A program made the translations under genes and the position numbers. Shown piece by piece: positions 7,460 through 13,447 of a stretch of DNA of 13,447 bases (its first letter is position 1; every line of letters begins with the position of its first letter). The notes under the pieces were generated by a model. It was not told the DNA's origin. It ran no database searches and saw only the letters and a program-made list of their open reading frames with translations. The stretch is from the NCBI GenBank assembly GCA_004293505.1, contig RDYY01000010.1:1-13447 (forward strand), read 5' to 3'. Source of the stretch: Sphingobacteriia bacterium (GTDB lineage Bacteria; Bacteroidota; Bacteroidia; Chitinophagales; Chitinophagaceae).

Positions 7460-8134
7460 ATGCGAAAATGGGGAAACTGGCTGTATGCCAAGCGGTTTTA
7501 TGTGTTAGTGTGTACATTGCTCTTGGGATTTTTTGTCCCCCCGGTAGAAGGCAAAACGGCTTTTAATTTGGTGTATAAATTGGTGAGCGTTACCGTCATG
7601 CTCTTGACGTCGGCCAATTTTATCCAACGCAAGAAAAAGCATTTGCGGGCCGCTTGGTTCCTCTTTGGTTTGCTCAACATTGTTTTGGCGATTTACCTCA
7701 GTTTTTACCCCGATGAGCCAGCTTTGGAACGCTCCCGCGATGAATTGCTCTTGTTGTTTTTCTTGGTCATTACCGTGAGCTTGGTGCAGCAAATTTTTGC
7801 CATTCCCAAGGTTACGGCCGATGTTATTCTGGGCTCTTTTTGTGGTTTTTTGTTGATGGGCATCATCAGTTTTTTGTGCTTCTCCATCCTGGAAAGTTTG
7901 GTGCCTGGATCCATTGGCTACCAAGGACATGCTGCCCCCATCGCCCCTGGTAAAATCTTTTATTTCGCCTTTACTTGTTTGACCACCGTGGGTTTTGGCG
8001 ACATCGTGGCCAAAAACCTCTATGCCCAACAATTGGCCATTTTAACCGCTGTGGTGGGACAATTTTACATTGCTGTGGTAGTGGCCATTTTGATCAGTCG
8101 CTACATTCGGCACCAACCTACCGAAGTCCCTTGA
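7460..8134 (+). CDS. Potassium channel-like membrane protein (Ion_trans_2-type pore)
   Basis: A 224-residue integral inner-membrane protein. Hydrophobic segments lie at about 13-29, 36-53, 64-83, 95-115, 121-146 and 188-215, with a pore loop at about 166-178 running into the selectivity-filter sequence TTVGFGD at 175-181. That filter is the K+ channel signature with Phe for the more common Tyr (GFG instead of GYG). The layout resembles a six-segment channel, with the pore between the last two. The fourth segment is not arginine-rich, so voltage gating is not supported, and the tail after the last segment is only about ten residues, with no RCK/TrkA domain. Passive K+ conduction is therefore inferred, with unknown gating. 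The gene starts 58 bases from the divergent rel and ends 41 bases before the ABC exporter gene. Confidence 0.85.
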   Translation: MRKWGNWLYAKRFYVLVCTLLLGFFVPPVEGKTAFNLVYKLVSVTVMLLTSANFIQRKKKHLRAAWFLFGLLNIVLAIYLSFYPDEPALERSRDELLLLFFLVITVSLVQQIFAIPKVTADVILGSFCGFLLMGIISFLCFSILESLVPGSIGYQGHAAPIAPGKIFYFAFTCLTTVGFGDIVAKNLYAQQLAILTAVVGQFYIAVVVAILISRYIRHQPTEVP

Positions 8135-8136
8135 GC

Positions 8137-8170
8137 TTTGGCTTTTAAAGGGATTCAGCCATTACCTTTG
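8137..8170 (+). promoter_or_regulatory. Bacteroidota-type promoter of the ABC exporter gene
   Basis: TTTG at 8137-8140 and TACCTTTG at 8163-8170 match the -33 and -7 elements (TTTG, TAnnTTTG) with a 22-base spacer, slightly long but in the tolerated range. The -7 box ends five bases before the ATG at 8176, predicting a transcript with almost no leader. Confidence 0.5.
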
Positions 8171-8175
8171 CGGCC

Positions 8176-9993
8176 ATGTCAGCCCCCTCTCCGGAAAAAA
8201 AATCGAATTGGTTTTACTTGAAAAGGGTCTTTGCGTTTGTGCAACCCTACCAAAGCCGGTTCTGGTTGTCACTTGGTCTGGCACTTTTCATGGCTTTTGC
8301 CTCGCCCATCAGGCCTTATTTGATCCAGTTAACGGTCAACTTGGCCGTGCGGCCCGATACCTATGTGCCGGATTGGGTAAAATGGGTGAGTTTCTTGCAA
8401 CCCGGTGCGGGCTTGGCTTCCTGGTTATTGGCCATCACCCTTTTTCAAGTTGGTTTCATTTTGGTAGAGACCGCCGTTCGTTTTTTGTTTTCATTTTTGA
8501 CGGCCTGGGTAGGGCAACAAGTGGTGAACGATTTGCGCACCCGGGTTTATGCCAAAATCATGGGACTCAACCTGCGGCAATTTGACCAAACCCCCATTGG
8601 CACCCTCACCACCCGCACCATCAACGACATTGAAAGCATCAACGATATTTTTTCCGATGGCTTGATCCCCATTTTGGCCGATTTGTTGACCATTTTGGTC
8701 ACTTTGGTGACCATGTTTTGGATGGACTGGAAACTGACTTTGATTGCCTTGGCCCCCTTTCCCTTCATGATGGTAGCCACTTACTATTTTAAAGAGAGCG
8801 TCAACAAGAGTTTTATCCAAGTGCGCAATGCTGTGGCGGCATTGAACGCCTTTGTACAGGAACACCTCACAGGAATGGCCCTTGTGCAAGCATTTGCTGC
8901 AGAAGACCGCGAATACAAGGCTTTTCAAAAAATCAACCGCCAACACCGCGACGCCAATGTCCGCGCCATTTTTGCCTATTCTGTTTTTTTTCCTGTGGTA
9001 GAAGTAGTGCTGGCCATCAGCATGGGCATTTTGGTGTGGTGGGTGGCCGATCGGTCCTTGAACGCGGGGCTCTTGGTGGCATTTATCCTCTACCTCAACC
9101 AAATTTTTCGCCCCTTGCGGGTCATTGCAGATAAATTCAATGTCCTGCAAATGGGTTTGATTGCCGCAGAGCGGGTGTTCAAAGTCCTGGACATCCAAGA
9201 CCAATTGCCCCCCGATCCTCCCCATGCCCACTCGCCAACAACTTGGAAAGGTGAAATCGCCTTTGAAAATGTTTGGTTCGCCTATACCGAAGAACAGTGG
9301 GTACTGAAAAACCTCAGTTTTGTGGCCCGACCCGGTCAAACCCTGGCACTGGTGGGACACACGGGCAGTGGCAAAACTTCGGTCATCAGTTTGTTGAACC
9401 GACTGTATGTGCACCAAAAAGGCAAGATCCGCATTGATGGGGTGGCCACAGAAGACTTTAGCGTACAGGCCCTGCGCAAGGGCATTGGCGTAGTGTTACA
9501 AGATGTCTTTTTGTTTTCGGGGTCGATATTGGATAACATCACTTTGCGCAACCCCGCCATCAGCCGGGCGGCAGCAGAACAAGCCGCCACCCTCATGGGT
9601 TTGCACGATTTCATTCTAAACCTTCCCGGAGGATACGATTATGCAGTGATGGAACGCGGCGCTACCTTGAGTTTGGGCCAAAGGCAATTGATTTCTTTTG
9701 CCCGCGCCTTGCTGTACAATCCTGCCATCTTGGTCTTGGACGAAGCCACTTCCAGTGTAGACAGCACCAGTGAGGTATTGATCGAGAAAGCCATTGAAAC
9801 CCTGGTCAAGGGAAGAACCGCCGTGGTGATTGCTCACCGCCTCTCCACCATCCGCAAAGCCGACCAGATTTTGGTCTTGGACCGAGGGGAATTGGTTGAA
9901 CAGGGTACCCATGAATCCCTTTTGGCCCAAGGGGGTCGATATGCGGCTTTTTGCGAGATGCAGTTTTCAAAAAAGAAAGCCCTTTTGGGCTGA
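8176..9993 (+). CDS. ABC exporter half-transporter (fused membrane and ATPase domains)
   Basis: A 605-residue protein with an exporter-type transmembrane domain (about 28-315, six hydrophobic segments) fused to a nucleotide-binding domain (about 358-595), the size and order of MsbA/YheI-like half-transporters that work as dimers in the inner membrane. Seen in the ATPase part: Walker A GHTGSGKT at 394-401, Q-loop glutamine Q442, signature LSLGQ at 498-502 (the middle residue is Leu instead of the usual Gly, a variant seen in some exporters), Walker B ILVLDE at 518-523 followed by the D-loop SSVD, and switch histidine H554. No peptidase domain or substrate-specific motif is present; lipid, drug or peptide export are all possible. 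It has no partner half-transporter next to it, so a homodimer is most likely. The atp genes follow after a 46-base gap containing a promoter-like box. Confidence 0.95.
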   Translation: MSAPSPEKKSNWFYLKRVFAFVQPYQSRFWLSLGLALFMAFASPIRPYLIQLTVNLAVRPDTYVPDWVKWVSFLQPGAGLASWLLAITLFQVGFILVETAVRFLFSFLTAWVGQQVVNDLRTRVYAKIMGLNLRQFDQTPIGTLTTRTINDIESINDIFSDGLIPILADLLTILVTLVTMFWMDWKLTLIALAPFPFMMVATYYFKESVNKSFIQVRNAVAALNAFVQEHLTGMALVQAFAAEDREYKAFQKINRQHRDANVRAIFAYSVFFPVVEVVLAISMGILVWWVADRSLNAGLLVAFILYLNQIFRPLRVIADKFNVLQMGLIAAERVFKVLDIQDQLPPDPPHAHSPTTWKGEIAFENVWFAYTEEQWVLKNLSFVARPGQTLALVGHTGSGKTSVISLLNRLYVHQKGKIRIDGVATEDFSVQALRKGIGVVLQDVFLFSGSILDNITLRNPAISRAAAEQAATLMGLHDFILNLPGGYDYAVMERGATLSLGQRQLISFARALLYNPAILVLDEATSSVDSTSEVLIEKAIETLVKGRTAVVIAHRLSTIRKADQILVLDRGELVEQGTHESLLAQGGRYAAFCEMQFSKKKALLG

Positions 9994-10011
9994 GCTTTCC
10001 CCCCTTCTCCT

Positions 10012-10019
10012 TATCTTTG
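10012..10019 (+). promoter_or_regulatory. -7 box of a promoter for the atp genes
   Basis: TATCTTTG fully matches TAnnTTTG and lies 20 bases before the atpB ATG, in the 46-base gap after the ABC exporter gene. The nearest upstream TTTG (9984-9987) is 24 bases away, a little beyond the usual spacing, so the -33 element is uncertain. It suggests that the atp genes have their own promoter here. Confidence 0.5.
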
Positions 10020-10039
10020 CCGCAAATTTGGAGACGGGT

Positions 10040-11397
<1,358 letters not shown>

Positions 11398-11408
11398 TGG
11401 CCCACATC

Positions 11409-11452
11409 ATTACTGCGCGGCAAGCACAGGGCGAGCTGCGCAGTAATCTTTT
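11409..11452 (+). terminator. Strong stem-loop between atpE and atpF (processing, stability or partial terminator)
   Basis: ATTACTGCGC (11409-11418) and GCGCAGTAAT (11438-11447) pair perfectly over ten bases, and G-U, G-C and C-G pairs extend the stem to 13 base pairs around a 13-base loop. CTTTT follows directly. The structure begins 11 bases after the atpE stop and ends 25 bases before the atpF start. Because downstream subunits are required, complete termination is unlikely; a partial terminator or an mRNA-stabilising 3' end for the abundant c subunit is the more likely role. Confidence 0.75.
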
Positions 11453-11477
11453 GTCTGAATGAATTAAACGCACACAC

Positions 11478-11972
11478 ATGGAACTCTTATTACCCGGATT
11501 AGGACTGTTGTTTTGGACCTTGATTGCCTTTTTGGCCGTCTTCTTTATCCTGAAAGCATTTGCTTGGCAGCCCATTTTGTCTTCCTTGAAAGAAAGAGAA
11601 ACCGGTATTGCCGATGCCATTGCCTCTGCCGACAAAGTGAAAGCCGAAATGGCCGCTTTGAAGAACGAGAACGAAACCTTGATGGCCCAAGCCCGCGAAG
11701 AAAGGGCCCAGATGATCAAGGAAGCCAAGGACACAGCTGACCGCATGGTGGCCGAAGCCAAGGACAAAGCCAAGTCTGAATACGACCGTATTTTGGCCGA
11801 TGCACAACAAGCCATTACCCAGCAAAAAAATGCTGCCCTCACCGATGTGAAAAACCAAGTAGGTGCTTTGGTGATTGAAGTGGCCGAAAAAGTATTGAGC
11901 CGCGAATTGGCCAACAAAACCGAGCAAGAGAACTACATCAAATCCTTGGCCGATACTGTAAAATTGAACTAA
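11478..11972 (+). CDS. atpF: F1Fo ATP synthase subunit b (AtpF)
   Basis: The peripheral stalk subunit b that links subunit a in the membrane to delta and alpha of F1. The 164-residue protein has one N-terminal transmembrane helix (about 7-29) followed by QPILSSLKERETGI, the conserved junction of the family, then a long Ala/Lys/Glu-rich coiled-coil (about 38-150) with the dimerisation-type pattern EAKDTADRMVAEAKDKA at 82-98 and a C-terminal delta-binding segment. Length is close to the usual 156-170. The start is preceded by AAACGCACACAC with no Shine-Dalgarno sequence. The gene lies 80 bases after atpE, the largest gap in the cluster, and three bases before atpH. Only one b-type gene is present, so a b2 homodimer is expected. 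Confidence 0.96.
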   Translation: MELLLPGLGLLFWTLIAFLAVFFILKAFAWQPILSSLKERETGIADAIASADKVKAEMAALKNENETLMAQAREERAQMIKEAKDTADRMVAEAKDKAKSEYDRILADAQQAITQQKNAALTDVKNQVGALVIEVAEKVLSRELANKTEQENYIKSLADTVKLN

Positions 11973-11975
11973 TCC

Positions 11976-12539
11976 ATGTCCCAATCCAGAATAGCAGATC
12001 GGTACGCCAAAAGCCTCATGGACCTTGCCATTGAAAAGGACCAGTTGGAGGCTTTGCGCAGCGACATGCAAACCGTGAAAATAGCTTGCAAAGACAGCCA
12101 AGAACTGGCTACCCTCTTGAAGAGCCCCGTGGTAAAAGCCGACCAGAAAAACAAAATCTTGTCTGCCATCTTTGCCGGTAAGCTGTCCGAATTGGCTTCA
12201 GCCTTTTTGGCCTTGTTGGTGCGCAAGGGCCGCGAAGCCGACTTGGCTGGCGTAGCCCAAGCTTTCTTGCAACAATACAATGCCCTCAAAGGCATCCACG
12301 AAGTAAAACTGACCACGGCTGCAGAAATTTCTACAGAGATGAAAGAGGGATTTGCTGCCAAACTGAAAGAAGCCATGGGTTTTGCCAACATTGAGTTGGA
12401 AACCAAAACCGATCCCGCTTTGATTGGTGGATTTGTATTGGAGTTTGACCAACAACAAGTGGACGCTTCCATTGCCCATGACCTGCGTGAACTCCGCAAG
12501 TCTTTCTCAGAAAACCTTTACATACAGAATCTTCGATAA
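11976..12539 (+). CDS. atpH: F1Fo ATP synthase subunit delta (AtpH)
   Basis: The F1 delta subunit (OSCP type) that caps the alpha/beta hexamer and ties it to the b-stalk. At 187 residues it is near the usual 175-185. An N-terminal helical domain is recognisable from RIADRYAKSLMDLA at 5-18 and the central LARKG-like stretch LLVRKGRE at 80-87; the C-terminal domain carries the family signature DPALIGGFVLEFDQQQVDAS at 146-165 followed by the helix LRELRKSF. The start lies three bases after the atpF stop, consistent with coupled translation. atpA begins 27 bases downstream. Confidence 0.95.
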   Translation: MSQSRIADRYAKSLMDLAIEKDQLEALRSDMQTVKIACKDSQELATLLKSPVVKADQKNKILSAIFAGKLSELASAFLALLVRKGREADLAGVAQAFLQQYNALKGIHEVKLTTAAEISTEMKEGFAAKLKEAMGFANIELETKTDPALIGGFVLEFDQQQVDASIAHDLRELRKSFSENLYIQNLR

Positions 12540-12566
12540 ATACAAACCTTTATAAACAGCATACAC

Positions 12567-13447
12567 ATGGTAGCCATTAAACCAGATGAAATTTCCGCGA
12601 TCCTGAGACAACAACTCGGGAATTTCAACGCCTCTGCCGAACTGGAAGAAGTAGGTACTGTATTACAAGTGGGTGACGGTATTGCCCGCGTTTACGGCCT
12701 GAACGGTGTTCGCAGTGGTGAGCTCGTCGTATTTGAAAACGGTGTCAAAGCCATTGCCCTCAACTTAGAAGAAGACAACGTGGGTGTGGTATTGATGGGC
12801 GAAAGCGCCGGCATCAAAGAAGGCGCAAAAGTGAAACGTACCGGTCAAATTGCATCCGTAAAAGTAGGAGAGGGCGTGGTAGGCCGCGTCATCAATACTT
12901 TGGGCGAACCCATTGATGGCAAGGGCCCCATTACCGGTGATTTGTATGAAATGCCCTTGGAGCGCAAAGCCCCAGGTGTTATCTACCGTGAGCCCGTAAA
13001 AGAACCCCTCCAAACAGGTATCAAAGCCATTGATGCCATGATTCCCATTGGCCGTGGTCAAAGGGAATTGGTGATCGGTGACCGCCAGACCGGTAAGACT
13101 GCCATCTGTATCGATACCATCATCAACCAAAAAGAATTTTACGATGCTGGTCAACCCGTGTATTGTATTTATGTAGCGGTGGGACAAAAAGCGTCTACCG
13201 TTGCAGGTGTGATGAAGACCTTGGCCGACAATGGTGCCATGGCTTATACCACCATCGTATCGGCTTCTGCGGCTGATCCTGCTCCTTTGCAGTTCTACGC
13301 GCCTTTTGCCGGTGCTGCGATTGGTGAGTTCTTCCGCGATACTGGTCGTCCTGCTTTGATCATCTACGATGACTTGTCTAAGCAAGCCGTGGCTTACCGC
13401 GAGGTTTCCTTGTTGTTGCGCCGTCCCCCAGGTCGTGAAGCTTATCC
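12567..13447 (+). CDS. atpA: F1Fo ATP synthase subunit alpha (AtpA), N-terminal part (3' end outside window)
   Basis: The non-catalytic nucleotide-binding subunit of the F1 hexamer; the gene is cut by the right edge after 293 full codons of an expected roughly 500-530. Visible: N-terminal [17 protein letters not shown], the beta-barrel domain starting [17 protein letters not shown] at 29-45, [15 protein letters not shown] at 106-120, [20 protein letters not shown] at 147-166, the Walker A P-loop GDRQTGKT at 171-178, VAVGQKAST at 203-211, and [20 protein letters not shown] at 265-284. The alpha-type Q in GDRQTGKT distinguishes it from the catalytic beta subunit (GGAGVGKT). The arginine finger region lies beyond the window. 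The start at 12567 is preceded by an A-rich tract without a Shine-Dalgarno sequence. Confidence 0.97.
   Translation, partial: MVAIKPDEISAILRQQLGNFNASAELEEVGTVLQVGDGIARVYGLNGVRSGELVVFENGVKAIALNLEEDNVGVVLMGESAGIKEGAKVKRTGQIASVKVGEGVVGRVINTLGEPIDGKGPITGDLYEMPLERKAPGVIYREPVKEPLQTGIKAIDAMIPIGRGQRELVIGDRQTGKTAICIDTIINQKEFYDAGQPVYCIYVAVGQKASTVAGVMKTLADNGAMAYTTIVSASAADPAPLQFYAPFAGAAIGEFFRDTGRPALIIYDDLSKQAVAYREVSLLLRRPPGREAY

Noticed and set aside
8491..9417. A 308-codon open frame antisense to the ABC exporter gene
   Set aside because: It lies opposite a strongly supported gene, and its translation is rich in His, Gln and Gly without any recognisable domain, as expected of a complement-strand shadow.
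9667..9681. ABC signature LSLGQ instead of LSGGQ as a sign of a degenerate ATPase
   Set aside because: Walker A, Walker B with its catalytic Glu, Q-loop and switch His are intact, and this signature variant occurs in working exporters.
9978..9991. Small hairpin AGCCC-TTTT-GGGCT at the end of the ABC exporter gene
   Set aside because: Only five base pairs, overlapping the stop codon, and followed by C-rich sequence without a U-tract, so a terminator is not supported.
9830..10039. An N-terminal extension of AtpB beginning inside the ABC exporter gene
   Set aside because: It would overlap the conserved end of the exporter gene and bury a clear signal peptide that starts at 10040.

Overview
The window looks like a chromosomal stretch of a Bacteroidota bacterium. 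Four things point there. (1) A TonB-dependent receptor barrel of the style common in that phylum. (2) AtpB has a cleavable signal peptide and a long His-rich N-terminal extension. (3) Start codons have little Shine-Dalgarno sequence and are often preceded by A-rich stretches. (4) There are several matches to the Bacteroidota -7 promoter element TAnnTTTG. Codon use favours TTG for leucine and base composition looks close to half GC by eye. The class within the phylum cannot be fixed from this. Content is mostly core housekeeping; I see no insertion sequence, phage gene, CRISPR array, tRNA or rRNA.

Layout: positions 1-1969 on the plus strand hold the C-terminal part of a TonB-dependent receptor (cut by the window edge) and the ribosome-assembly GTPase EngB. 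Positions 2007-7401 on the minus strand read, in transcription order, rel (bifunctional (p)ppGpp synthetase/hydrolase), purA (adenylosuccinate synthetase), a small unrecognised polyampholyte protein, and pabB (aminodeoxychorismate synthase component I), whose start overlaps the end of the small gene. A terminator-like hairpin separates rel from purA. From 7460 the plus strand carries a K+ channel-like membrane protein divergent from rel, an ABC exporter half-transporter, and the F1Fo ATP synthase genes atpB-atpE-atpF-atpH-atpA, with atpA running off the right edge.

Functionally, rel and purA both sit in purine nucleotide control: Rel interconverts GTP/GDP and (p)ppGpp, and PurA consumes GTP on the way to AMP. 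The atp genes encode Fo (a, c, b) and the start of F1 (delta, alpha) in the usual order, with a very strong stem-loop between the c and b subunit genes that may set subunit dosage.

No gap exceeds 300 bases; the longest gene-free stretch is the 87 bases upstream of the polyampholyte gene. The points most worth a second look are the atpE-atpF stem-loop, the polyampholyte protein with its duplicated D-x-D-F-x-E-F-D-L motif, the hairpin between rel and purA, and -7-like boxes placed so close to start codons that leaderless transcripts are expected. I found no clear candidate for a wholly new multi-gene system.
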